Part shown: in pieces, positions 45,800 through 57,820 of the stretch
How positions within the stretch are numbered: position 1 is the stretch's first letter
How the letters are laid out: each line of letters opens with the position of its first letter
Assembly (NCBI RefSeq): GCF_031755915.1
Contig: NC_083383.1
Coordinates: 31,289,501 to 31,353,500 of the forward strand
Direction: 5' to 3'
DNA: 64,000 bases
DNA from: Ziziphus jujuba
Lineage: Eukaryota; Streptophyta; Magnoliopsida; Rosales; Rhamnaceae
Translations under genes and position numbers: made by a program
Notes under the pieces: model-generated
What the model was told of the DNA's origin: nothing
The model's database searches: none
Seen by the model: the letters and a program-made list of their open reading frames with translations, nothing else

Positions 45800-48700
45800 C
45801 GAGTTTCGCTATAAGAATGGTCTTGCCCAATCAAAAATCTTGAAAGGGCCAAATACGTAACTTCACGACAAAAAGCTAGAACTTCTATTGGTTGGAAGAG
45901 AAAGATATTCTCACCAAGAGAGTACGTGAAAAATCACAAACAATTGCGTTGAGAGGTCTAATAATAAAAACCAGTGGCGGTTCCCCAGATTCCATGGGGT
46001 TTTCCATTGGGTTGAATCCATTGGCTGTTTGTTCATGCATCTCTTTCTTCAAATAGGTTTTGTGTTTAGGTACTCAGATATTTTTTATTAGCTTTTTGGT
46101 CCCCTTGGTGTTGGGTATTTCTTGTACATCCATAAAATTTTTCAACTTGTTTTTATTTTATTTACTAATAGTCTCTCAATAAATGTCTGTATTCATTTCC
46201 ATGTTGTTATGAGAATCCAAAGGGACTTTTGAATAGCGTTTTGTAATAAGGTTTCCTTTATTGAACAAGCATATTACTATTAGGAAAAAGACAAGGGTTT
46301 TCCTAAATTCAATGTCTCTGGTCGAGGTTAAAATTGTTGAAGTTTAGGAAAGGAAAAAAAAAAAAAAAAAAAGGTAAATGGGAATGGAAATCATTTTATT
46401 ATCAGTTCACATGCTTTTGCATGGTTAGGTTTAATAAGTAAGTCAATAGTATGGTATTCAAGGTAGTATTGATTTCTTTTCTCAAGAAAAAAGAAAAAAG
46501 TACTATTGATCTTGAACATTATTTTGTGTTTAAATATGAGCACACTAGGAAACATGAAAATAGAAAATTAGCAATATTATTCAGCAAAGATTATGAGGTA
46601 TAAGGTTGTGTTGGACAACATTTTTAGAGAAGAAAAATCTAATGTGAGGAAATAGTTATTAGAATTTCAATGCTTTTAGAGTTGTAAACTTTTAGGAGTT
46701 ACATAATATTAAATGTGGGAAAAAAAAAATTCTTTGAACCAATGGAAGGGGTTCCCGAATATTTAGTTAGGAATTTATTAGATTTTGCACAAACAAAGGA
46801 AAAAAATAAAAGATTAGGGCATCATTCATTTATGGTAAAAACAAAATTGTGGAAAAAGAAATAAACCAGCATAGCGCTTTTGCAAGAAAAAACGGAAGAT
46901 ATGTGGGCAAAAACAAAATATCAATAAATTTCTAGGACACATGTCAAAAAAGACACCAAAAAAGGGCATATGGTAATGAATTTCTTAAACCATCCTCAAA
47001 ATCTAATCATAATTACAGAAACACCACCCTCATAAAGAGTTAACAAAACAAAGAGAAGGGCAGTGTTGTAGTTACACGCAATATAGGGGGACAATTTTGG
47101 TCTAAAAACGTGACGATCTCTCTGGAGCCCAGTCCATTATCATCCGTTACTTTCCAGAACTCTGAGGTGGGACCCAAAGCCCAATTAGAAAAACAAAACA
47201 ACCAAATGGCGAAAGCGAAGCGTTGGAGCTGACTAGGAGTGGGACCCACAGGCCACTCCAGAAACCAACAAAACCATCGATGCGCGGGGGACCCACACCT
47301 GACTCATGACCATGCTGGCTCTACTCCCTAGGTCCTTGTCCCCCGGGCCCACAGAAGCTGCCCGCGTTCCCCGGTCAGCCACTCTTTTTACCGGCCCGTT
47401 ACACGTGCGCACCCTTACTGTTCTCCAGCGCAGCGAGAAGGAATTATTAACACGTGCTACGTGGCGGCCCATTATTAAAAGATGGTCGATCTAAAATTTG
47501 TTCTATTTTCTTGGAGAAGCGATCACGGAAAACGAGGTCAGTTGTATCAACGGCGCAAGATGAGCCACGCTTTTGACCTTACTAATTAATAATTATTGAG
47601 GTTTTTTTTTTCCACTTGAAGTTTCCACACGTCGGACTCTTGGAGGAGGAGCTTGTGGTGGGGATTCTATTTTTATTTTATTTTTTGTCATTTTATTTCC
47701 AATTTAATAAAGGAAAGAATAAAAATTTGAATAAATACATAAATATTTTATGTTTGTTTTTGTGTTTTTGGGCCGGGCATCTAAGCATGAGTGATGCTAT
47801 TGGTTGTGTGTTTTGTGGGCTTTGAAAAAACGCAATATTGTAGGTAGGATTTTAATTATATAATAATACAGAAAAATTAGTTAAAAAATGATTGAGCAAT
47901 TATTTTATTTTATTTTTTTTTCTTCTTGTTATTGAGATATGTCGTCATAGAAGATTATTTATTTAGAGAATCAATCGCGCATTATTTTCGAAATTATATA
48001 GATTCTTTTAAAGAATTCTTAAATTTTGTTTTTTAATTATTTATTTCAAAATAATCACCAAAACGGTATTGGTAGATTATTTTCACTTTATTTTGGATGG
48101 GCTTTAGAACTTGAAGATATGTCGTTTGCTTTTGTAATTATGTGGGGAAAACTTATTTTCATCACATTGACTTGTAACTTACTTTCCCAAATATTTCAAC
48201 AATGAAATGAGTACCAACTTTATTTTACTTTCTCTTGCAAACTAAACTAGAAAAACGTTTTACAATTTTATTTTCTAACGAAGATTATTCTTATCGGAGT
48301 TCACTATTTCAGTTTTTGGTTTTCACTTTTTTAAGTAATGGTTTTTTTTTCCCTTCAATTTTAATGTGCTTTTATTTCTGTCTTTTTATATCCTCATTTC
48401 ATCTTTGTTTTCTCATGTTCATCTTCTCCCTAAGCTCCTTTTCCCTTTTCTTATTAGCTCCCTCTCCTCTATCTCATTAATCTCTATGGCTTTTAAAAAA
48501 CAATTAAAATAAATAATAATAATAATAATAATAAAGGACAAGAAAATCAATTGCTATTTTATCTTCAATTGAGCAAAAAAGGGAGTGCCAAGTAGGCAAA
48601 TACCAATCATGGATGACCAACTGGTTTTATAGGTATAGTTTTCATGGAGCCCACTAAAATTTATTCCCATACAACAGGCTCTGGAATGAAAGCGAAAGCA

Positions 48701-48944
48701 GGAATTCACATAAAAAGTACTGAAAATCAACCCTATTGTTTCTCCAAGTTTTTGCCAAGCTCTCTTGAAACATGATATAATTCAATGATTATTATGATCA
48801 ATTCCACAAAAAGAACAAAATAGCAACACCAAAATATTTGGCTTCAGAAGACAAGTTTAAGTGTCAAATGAGGCAGCCTTAAAGATGCAACAAGTGAGAT
48901 ATTGACTGATGTAATGAGAACGCGAATCCAAAGGACTTCTACGA
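45800..48944. other. Spacer between FLZ and ATP synthase delta' genes
   Basis: Mostly AT-rich DNA with homopolymer runs and an AAT microsatellite (48508-48533). The exception is the GC-rich island at 47090-47475, listed separately. No protein-coding gene is supported; the open frames inside the island have no family features. Confidence 0.6.
47090..47475. promoter_or_regulatory. GC-rich island with clustered G-box and TCP-type motifs
   Basis: A compact GC-rich stretch in AT-rich surroundings. It holds two CACGTG G-boxes (47402-47407 and 47451-47456), ACGTGGC (47459-47465) and two copies of GTGGGACCCA (47167-47176 and 47239-47248), plus GGGGGACCCA near 47285, which resemble TCP-factor sites. 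Motif clustering suggests a regulatory element or promoter. The nearest start downstream is FLZ, about 1.5 kb away on the minus strand. No transcript is evident. Confidence 0.35.
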
Positions 48945-51191
48945 CTAGCCTGTGAGAGCAGAGTTAAGGGCACTATGCACATCAACTCCAATTTGGGCCT
49001 CAGCTTTCTCCAAATCTGTTGAAGCCGAGCTCAGCTTCTGGGTGAATTCTGCAAGACCCTTCTGGACTAAGCTTGCATCGATTTGGTCAAGTGGAACAGC
49101 CTCCACAGCAATTATATCGGCATAAGAGTTAGCATGGATGAATGCAAAGCCACTGCTGATGAAATATTTTGTGGTGTCATTACCCTCATGAACTGAAAGG
49201 ACCCCGGGCTTCAACTCTGCAATTGTTGCTACATGCCCAGGAAGAACACCCATATGCCCAGTTGTTGCTGGAATAATAACCATGTCAACCTGTCAACATA
49301 AGATTCATCAGAAGTAAGAAATGGTGGCTCATGATTTGCTTATGGGATTAACTTAGTCCTCCACATCAGCATTTCCAATTTCAAATATGCTGAAACTAGC
49401 ACTGCAGTTTAATGAACGTGCAGGGAAAGTTTTTTTTTTTCGTTTGGTCTATGCACTCACCTAATCACTCCTAAGAATGTACTTTCGGTGAACATATGAT
49501 ATATAGCATAAAAAGGCTGAAAACTGGTTATTTTCCACAAAATTTCAATAGCACACCCTCGGCTATTATGTTATCTCATTAGATGCTACTGTAAAAAGGG
49601 TGCTTCTGTCCTGAACTTGCAATTTGAGCCACTTAGATACTATTACTTCCCTTCTTCTTTTCAAACTACAGAAAATATCTAAATTAACAGAAAGCACTTA
49701 CAACACAGTTCATTTGCTTTCTCTGTTCTCAGTTGCACTGGGGTGATAAAATTTTATTCATCAATTGCGAGGACTGAAATAGTTTTACCAGAAGACTCAT
49801 ACAGGACTGACATTCTCTACTTCCAATGCAGGTTGAGGATGCTTGTGACAAACAGTAACCGGTTTCATTTTCTTCTTAACAAGACCTATTTTAGTACTAA
49901 ATGCAACTTTTTCCCTACATGTCACAAGGATGATAGAACACTAACAATTTGGTAGCCGAAACAGAGGTGACACCAAATAAAAATGTTTTAACATACTCAA
50001 AATGTAATAAATTGTGGGACTGGTATCTATCAGTGTCTCATCAGACAAGCCAGACTTGCTTTACTCAAAAAACCAATGCTAATAAAATGTAGAATTTCTT
50101 TACGCTCTCAAGATGAAATCCATTGAGAATATGTAGTTGGGATATTATATTTTATCAATACAATCAAAACCAGATATTGCACTTAACCATAAGATCCTAA
50201 TTATAATTCCACTCATATTACAACATGAAAATTAGCAGGACACCCCCACATATAAATCCTATATAGCATAAACAAATCTCAAAACATCAAAACGAAGAGG
50301 AAAATCAAACAACACAATTAAACGAAGACCAAAACCATAAGTATCTCCACTATAACCCACAACAAGAAGCAAATGATTGAATTAAAACGTGCTTATGCAA
50401 GATGACAACAAAACAGGAAAAACCAACAGTGTGATTGCCGAAATGGTAGTTTGATACAAAGTAAAAAGTCTAAAAAATTCAAACTTCGATGTAACGATAT
50501 CCTAGGACCTATCAAACAAATAGACTAGCTTTACTCAAAACTAGACAAATAAAAAACCTCAAAATCTATGTAATGCAGACAAAATGTAGAATCCTTTCAG
50601 GCCAGCAAAATGAAATTCATAGCAAGTATGTAAAATGGAAAAGCTACATTTCATCAATGCAAACAAAATCAGATATTGCACTTAACCATAAGATCCTTTT
50701 TTACTTTCCCCCAGTTTAAATCATGAAACAAAGTAACACCAGACCCATATAAACCCTAAGTAGCATAAACCAAACCCCTAAAATACATTCACTAAGTCAA
50801 AACCAAATTCACAAGAAAGGAATGAAAGAACGAAGAAATTACCACAAACCCAACAAATCAACACCAAATTATTTCAACCTCACATTAAAAAAAAAAAAAA
50901 AAAGGGAAAAAAGGATATTGGAAAAACTACCTCTTTGGCCGAGAGCTCCGAAGCATAAGGAAGAACAAAGTTGACAGTGAGCTTGGAAGGTATGGAAGAT
51001 GGCGTAGGAGGGCGAGGCTTCATAAAAGCTAGAGGAGTTTTTGGGGGATCTGTGTTCGGGACCACCTTCTTCCAAGCATCGACGAATGCCGAATCGGCGG
51101 TGGGATTTGCCGGAAGATCGGTAGAAAATGATCGAGCCCTGCCGGCGGAGATAATGGGACGGGCTAATAAAGAGGTGACTCGGCGGAACAT
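48945..51191 (-). CDS. ATP synthase subunit delta', mitochondrial
   Basis: Two exons, 50931-51191 and 48945-49289, with a 1,641-bp GT..AG intron and whole codons at the border, give 201 aa, the usual size. This subunit is the plant mitochondrial counterpart of bacterial epsilon, part of the F1 central stalk. The N-terminus [20 protein letters not shown] is an arginine-rich, acid-free presequence ending in a cleavage-like RARSFST. The mature part has [20 protein letters not shown], the beta-sandwich motif [16 protein letters not shown] and a helical alanine-rich tail ([19 protein letters not shown]). Everything expected of a working gene is present. The 5' leader is GA-rich. From memory the Arabidopsis orthologue is At5g47030. 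Confidence 0.95.
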
Positions 51192-51228
51192 GGTGGGAGA
51201 GAGAGGTTTGGTCGCTCGGAGCTCGCAA

Positions 51229-51288
51229 GGTCGGAGAGAGAGAGAGAGAGAGACGGAGACTGAGACCGAGAGAGAGAGAAAGAGTAAG
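51229..51288. repeat. GA-rich microsatellite in the ATP synthase leader
   Basis: GAGAGA runs broken by ACGGAGACTGAGACC, lying 40-95 bases upstream of the ATP synthase delta' ATG, so CT-rich in the transcript. CT-rich leaders are common for highly expressed plant housekeeping genes. Confidence 0.8.
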
Positions 51289-51647
51289 AGGGCTTGATTT
51301 TTGTTATGTAATTTTAAGCGAACAAAGTAAATTTTGCCGTGAGAGATTTGTGAAAATGGAAGGGAGCTTGGATCCATTTTGTATTGTTGGGTAATTTTTG
51401 CCCCGACCCATTTTTCTTTGGAGGGCCAAAACAGGGAGGCCCGATTTTTCTCTTTGGAGATTTAAAAAATGGTCAAGTTCGTTTACTCTAATGAAAATTT
51501 AGAATTTTGGGATTTAAATTGATGTTTTAATGTAATTAAAAATAAAATCTGTATTTAAAGTTTATATTATTTAATTATTTTATGTTTATTGTATATGAAG
51601 AGACAGTCTCCACCTTTAATCTTATATTGTTAATAATATAATATATA

Positions 51648-51650
<3 letters not shown>

Positions 51651-51704
<54 letters not shown>
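51651..51704. repeat. TA dinucleotide microsatellite
   Basis: About 25 TA repeats, broken once at TACATA. Confidence 0.95.
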
Positions 51705-51708
<4 letters not shown>

Positions 51709-52133
51709 TAGATGTACATTTTAATTTGTAGAAGATAAGGTTTTTACCAAACGAGAAATTAAGCAATAACATTACTCAAAATATTGTATCGATATCAATC
51801 TGTACCAAAAAATTCTTATTATATAAGAGTTTGATTGTGTTTGATCATGTGCATTATATATGGATTTCAGACTTTTTTTATGGTTAAAGTTTCAGTTTTT
51901 TCGAAATATTATTATGTAGAACTTATCGATACAAATTTATAAACTAACGGTGCATCAAATTTTAAATTATGATTAAAAATTTACAATTCTAAAATGTTTT
52001 AAATGTTAATATTATATCAGTATTTAAATCAGTATCTAATTTTTGTCTGCTAATGAAATGAAGGTCTATATATATTTTGGAAAGCATATCCTATAGTGAA
52101 CAAACTTCAAAATGCCTATTTTGCTTCCTAAAC

Positions 52134-52251
52134 CACATGAAACCACCCAAACCATCCTCCTCTCCCACATGAGTTGTTGGCATTCCTCCTTACACATGAA
52201 ACCACCCAAACCATTATCTTCTCCCACATTAGTCGTTGGTATTCCTCCTTT
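52134..52251. repeat. Two-copy 59-bp tandem repeat
   Basis: The unit begins CACATGAAACCACCCAAACC and ends in GTTGG(C/T)ATTCCTCCTT. The two copies are adjacent and differ at several positions, so this is not a very recent duplication. Confidence 0.85.
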
Positions 52252-53018
52252 CATTGTGCAATCTGAGATTCCATAAAAAATTTCTTCCAAATAAATTGAA
52301 ATTTAATATCACCACCCATCCCATCTTGCCAACATCTCCACAAATTTTCAAGCTGGGAAGTCGTCGGATGTGTCGATGTAGAGGTTGGAAAGCTAGTGGG
52401 CTAGTGATGCTCCGATCATCATATTTCGACTACTTCCAAGTTGTATGGCCATCCTTGTCCATTGAATTTGGACTGCATGAGTTTGAATATGACTTCCATT
52501 TTGCCTAATTCCTAACCATTTGAGAAATATATCGGTTTAAAGTTTGGTCGAATTTTTCTGTCCATTTTTCGATCACCAGTAACTTCAACTAGGTAAGGTG
52601 AGTATACCATCACGTCACCTATTTTGTAGGTTTTCCATTGATATATGTTTTGTAAATTATTATTGAGTTTTGAGTAGTTAACCAAAATGGGTCAATTTGT
52701 GTCAATACTCGATAAAATGGGTTATATTTAGACAATCTATAATCAAATTAAAGTTGGTTTTGCATAATTAAATGTTAATAGGACTTGTCGGAAGGTTCAA
52801 TTTCTTAAAATTGATATTTAGATAAAAAAATTCCCAATTTTGGATATCGAGTCTTAAGGTTTACAGTATAATTAGATTATTTGGTATCCAATTTATGTAA
52901 TTTTAAAGTTATAAAAATTATTTTAAGATATTTAATATACATCAATATCTTTGTTTAATTTTTAGATCTTGTGATATATTTTATTATATTATAGGCATCT
53001 AAACTATGTTTAGAGTTG

Positions 53019-53102
53019 ATCCTGTGAAGGAGTAGAAATCATCAATTACAGTATGTATGAATCCTGCGAAGGAGTAGAAATCATCAGTTATGGTATGTAT
53101 GA
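53019..53102. repeat. Two-copy 42-bp tandem repeat
   Basis: The unit ATCCTG(T/C)GAAGGAGTAGAAATCATCA...GTATGTATGA occurs twice head to tail with a few substitutions. Confidence 0.85.
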
Positions 53103-56100
53103 GTTGTTTACATTTTTAAATGATTTGGGTACATTAGTACAACGTAAATATGGTTTTGAATATTTTATATGATTTTGAGATTTAAAATATTTATTTATAT
53201 GTGTTTTCGTTTTATATAATTTTTTATAAGATTTAAAATGATTTCAAATTGTAATAAGTTTATAATGACCTTGTGAATATTGGTATTATAATATTTTAGT
53301 ATTTGAACTGCTGTTTTAATCTTTTGGAGCATAATTAGTTTTGAGAAAGTGGATTGAAATTTTTATGTGTTTAAGCATATTTAAGTGATGTATATCTTAA
53401 AGTGCAAAAAAATGATTTATGGTGATATATATTTTATTGTTGTATTTATATTTTAGCATTAAATGATGAGTTGGAATCTTTCAAATAATTAATTAAATGG
53501 TTGGGTCTGAATATTAAATTCCAGTTTATGGTAGAAAAGTAAGATTTTGAAAAAAATTATTTATGAATATTATACTTTATTATTATTATTATTAATGTAT
53601 CATAGAGAACCAGTATCTATGTTCAATATTATATTACAGCACGTATGTTTTCCATGATATCTGCAGTATACTAAAGGTCATGAGTTGAGGTTTATCCTAT
53701 AGATTCATTATTACCATGGTACCTTTCGAATACTAAGGATCATGAGTTGGGTTCGTTTCATAAGTTTTGTGTTGCCACGGTACCTTTAAAGCATTAAGGA
53801 AGTATCATTGGCTTTATCCATTAAGCCACTTTTGTCGACTAAGTGAAAGAGAGGACAAATTTAATTTGAACTCTACCACTTTAGAACAAGTCAAATTCAG
53901 TTTGAACTCTATCTTAGAAGAATTTGGTTATGAGATGGGTTCATCCCACACGTTTTTTTCTTTTTCATTATTATACAATGGTGTAGCATCGCTTTGCATT
54001 ACTAGGTATATCATATAATATACTGTTTATTTTTTCAAAGTATATTGTTGGTTATCTGATATATATGTGGATTTTCATTGATTTTTCATAATTATTTTAT
54101 TAATTTATATTGATATTATTTTATTCCTAATAGTTACAACATATAGGCTTGAATTATAATATTTCAAAGGTTTTATTATTTTATTTTTTGTTTTATGATA
54201 TTGAATTGGGATACAAATTTAGTTTTATGAAATAGATTTTCAAAAAGAAACTTTTTAAAATGTGGAATAAGTGGTATTAAGAGAAATGTCTACAAAAATA
54301 AAATATTATTTTTCTATTGTACTATGTTATTAATTGAAATATCATTATCTCATGTTTTATTTATTTTTTATTCATTTCTCTAAGTTCATATAGTAGTGGA
54401 CAATTAATCTCATGCATCACTTGTTGTTTTGTATTTTCCATAGCAGTTGTAGTTTTTATCTTTTCCTATTATCTTTATTCTCCTAGATTTATTCATATAA
54501 GTTGTATTACTTAACTTTATAAATATTCTTAAAATATTCTGAATCTAAATTATAGATACAATAGTGACTCTAATATGTATGTGTAATAATGACTTGTCGT
54601 ATAACAGAATGTAGATATTGATAGTAGTTATGAACTTATATACTGTTATGATTCTATTTTTATATATAAATGTATTATTTTATATTGTATATGTGTGTTT
54701 GTCCAGGTTTAGATAAGGTTCCATTGGATTTTTTTTTTTCCTAAAAAATGCTTAGTAGAATTTCCCAAGACAAGACCATCTGGGAGTCTTGGAAGGGTTT
54801 TTGGGGTGGATTTGTTTTTTAATTTTTAATTATAATTTTGATGAAGAAAAATCTGTTTAGCAAAAAAAGTGTAAAATTCTTATGTTGAACATTACATTTT
54901 GACCATTATTTTTAACTTCTAATAGGTCATATGGAACTTTGATATTAATTTGTATTAATTAACATGTATAGCACCTTTTAGAATAAGTTCTTTGTTTCTT
55001 TTTACTTTATTATTTTTTTTATCTCTGTTATTCATTTTCTCTAATTTGTTCTCTATAATTTGCAATCTTTTTTTTTTTGTTTGTTTTTGTTTATTTTGTA
55101 TACATTAAATATTCAACTCTATTGTACACAACTTGCATAGATTGCATATAAATCCTCCTCCTCTTCCAATCCAGTGGTGGTAGGCCTTTTCACCATATTT
55201 TATTTCTCAATTGCTTTCTAAATTTTGTTTTTCACAGTAGCAATTCAAATTTCATTTTCATTGTAGGTATATGTGCAACATTTATGTTAAATTGATTTTG
55301 TTTTTGGATGAGAATGCTTTTTCTAATTTAATTTGGATATCGATATGTATATAAAGATGATTATTGATTGTTGTTTATGCTAAAAATGGATGACGTAAAA
55401 GTAATAAGAGAGTGTCGGGAAAAAAGCACACAAACAATAATAATAATATAATAAAATAATATATATATATATATATTTTTTTTTTCTCCTATTTTTGTGC
55501 AATTAAATGGGCATGATAACAACTAAAATAATAATGGAAATAAATAAAATTGAACAGAAATAAACCTAAATATTTTACATTGATACACTTCAAATGAGGG
55601 AGAAAACCATGAGACATCAATCTAGAGACTCATCCACTATTTACAAAATTATGAGTATAATAAATATTTATCAAACTAATAAATTTGAATATTAGCTAAA
55701 TGGTAGATCCTAAGAAGAAGAAGTAATAATCTCAAGTTTTAAAATCATAGTCCAGACTACCATATAAAAAAAAAGGGTCCATTAGGTGTAAAAGCAAACT
55801 ACTTTTTCTTTTTTGTTTCTTGTTTATCTCTCCCCAAATTCTCTTTTTTTTTTTTTATTTTTATTTTTTTTTTTTATTTGCCAAAGGGAGCTTTTGACAC
55901 TACTTTACTTGGTATTCACTCTTACTTTGGGATGTATGCTTGTTTATTAAAAAACTTCTATTTATAGGAGAAAATACGGGTCTTGATATAGCCTTAAGTC
56001 CTACATGTTGAGGCATTTAAGGCTACATAAAATATATGGCTCATTCTTGCTTCATGTGGAAAGGAACACCATACTCAATAAGGAAAATAACACTTTACTA

Positions 56101-56789
56101 GATGAATCATCTTATTTAAGGGCATAAATCGAAAAAACTCGGTTGAATGAACTAGCTAATTAAAAAGTATATAAAACCAGCTTATGTTATGGTTGAAACA
56201 AGCAAATTGAAGAAGGACATGATACGCATTAGAGAAGTGTCACATTCTTCATCTACAATAAACTCTATAAATTCAAAGGAAACTATAATAAACATGCTGG
56301 AAAATGAAGATAACTTTGGGGAGAACATTAATTAGGTAGGTAACCATTTTTGCCATTGAATTTCTGAATTTCTAGTTTATTTTTTGCTATTTTATATTTT
56401 TATTTTAATCTTGGACTTATATGTGCTTAGTTTGGGATCTTTTAGGTTTAAATTTTAGGATTTTTTGAATCAATAAAAATTCAATTTATAGTAAAAATTA
56501 TCCACAGTCCTAAATATTAAAATTTCACCCATAGATTTCCTTAGATTTCACCCACATACTTTCCTTAGAAGTTCAAATTCTCATACCACACTAGTCTTAA
56601 TTAAATGGATTTTTGAATCCTTTTTTTGAAAAAGCCCTTAATTGCTCCTTTCTTTCTTTCCCTTTTCGTACACCCTCTTACTTTTGTAAAATTGAAAACT
56701 AACAATAATGATACAATTTTATATGATTTATGGTGGGTAATAAAAGTACATATTCTACACTTGTGCATTGCTAGTTGTTGGTATAAATT

Positions 56790-57371
56790 TGTATAACAGC
56801 CCAGACCACCCGCATGTGATATTGTCCACTTTGGATTCAGTCTGCACGGTTTTGTCAAAACGCGTTGCAAGGGAAAGGTATCCACACCACCTTATAAGGA
56901 GTGCTTCGTTCTCCTTTCCAACTGATGTGGGACTTCACAATCCACCCCCCTTGGGGCCCAGCGTCCTCGTTAGCACACCGATCTGGGTACCAGTTCTGAT
57001 ACCATCTGTAACAGCCCAGACCACCCGCATGCGATATTGTCCATTTTGGGTCCAGCCCGCACGGTTTTGTCAAAATGCATCGCAAGGGAAATGTATCCAC
57101 ACCACCTTTGTAAGGCTTGCTTCGTTCTCCTTTCCAACTGATGTGGGACTTCACAATCCACCCCCCTTGGGGCCCAGCGTCCTCGTTAGCACACCGATCT
57201 GGGTACCGGCTCTGATACCATCTGTAACAGCCCAGACCACCCGCATGCGATATTGTCCGCTTTGGGCCCAGCCCGCACGGTTTTGTCAAAATGCATCGCA
57301 AGGGAAATGTATCCACACCACCTGTGTAAGGCTTGCTTCGTTTTCCTTTCCAATCGATGTGGGACTTCACA
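56790..57371 (-). mobile_element. TRIM-type miniature LTR retrotransposon, tandem form (3 LTRs, 2 internal regions)
   Basis: Read on the minus strand: LTRs of 149-150 bp at 57223-57371, 57007-57155 and 56790-56939 each start TGTGAAGTCCCACATC, and the first two end GGGCTGTTACA (TG...CA); the third has two extra bases near that end. Each 67-bp internal region starts two bases after an LTR with TGGTATCAGAGC (57156-57222) or TGGTATCAGAAC (56940-57006), the usual initiator-Met tRNA primer site, and ends with a polypurine tract (AAGGGGGGTGG) just before the next LTR. There is no coding capacity, which defines a TRIM. ATTTG occurs at both outer edges (56787-56791 and 57371-57375) as a likely 5-bp target duplication, though its exact frame overlaps the LTR ends. 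Confidence 0.85.
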
Positions 57372-57784
57372 TTTGAAGTACATAGTCTTCTATCTAATTA
57401 ACATGTGGTCAGACCAAGTAAGCACATGGATTGAAAGCATCTCATATGCAGATTTCAAAAATTTGAATGTAGGAAAACATTATATTCCTTCTCTCTATTT
57501 ATCCATCATCACTTTGTTTAATATAGGTAATTAATTAAACAATCATCTCGTTTTCTAGCTTCTTCTTAATTGTTCTTACTAACATATTTTCTCTGCTTAC
57601 TTTAAATAACATAATAATTTTATTTTATTTTATTTTGAGAAGGATAGGGAGATTTTGACCTTACTAATGAGTTAGAGATTATTTGGTGATAGCGATCCAA
57701 TTCAATATCTTCTTAATCGATTATATAAGTGCAAAACATTTAGATTACATTTAGATTATTAAAGTAAATGAGATATAAATATTG

Positions 57785-57820
<36 letters not shown>

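Larger units (their letters stand above)
51400..56780. other. AT-rich intergenic region with decayed repeats
   Basis: No gene is supported over 5 kb. It contains a TA microsatellite (51651-51704), two small tandem duplications (52134-52251 and 53019-53102) and weak imperfect repetition near 53640-53790 (CATGAGTTG and GGTACCTTT recurring). It is probably built from old transposon sequence, but no element could be delimited. Confidence 0.55.

Noticed and set aside
47233..47472. Minus-strand ORF in the GC-rich island
   Set aside because: Arginine/valine-rich product with no recognisable domain; open frames are expected by chance in GC-rich DNA.
56768..57376. 202-codon plus-strand and 171-codon minus-strand frames with internal repeats
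   Set aside because: They are the repeated LTR and internal regions of the TRIM element read as protein; TRIMs do not code.
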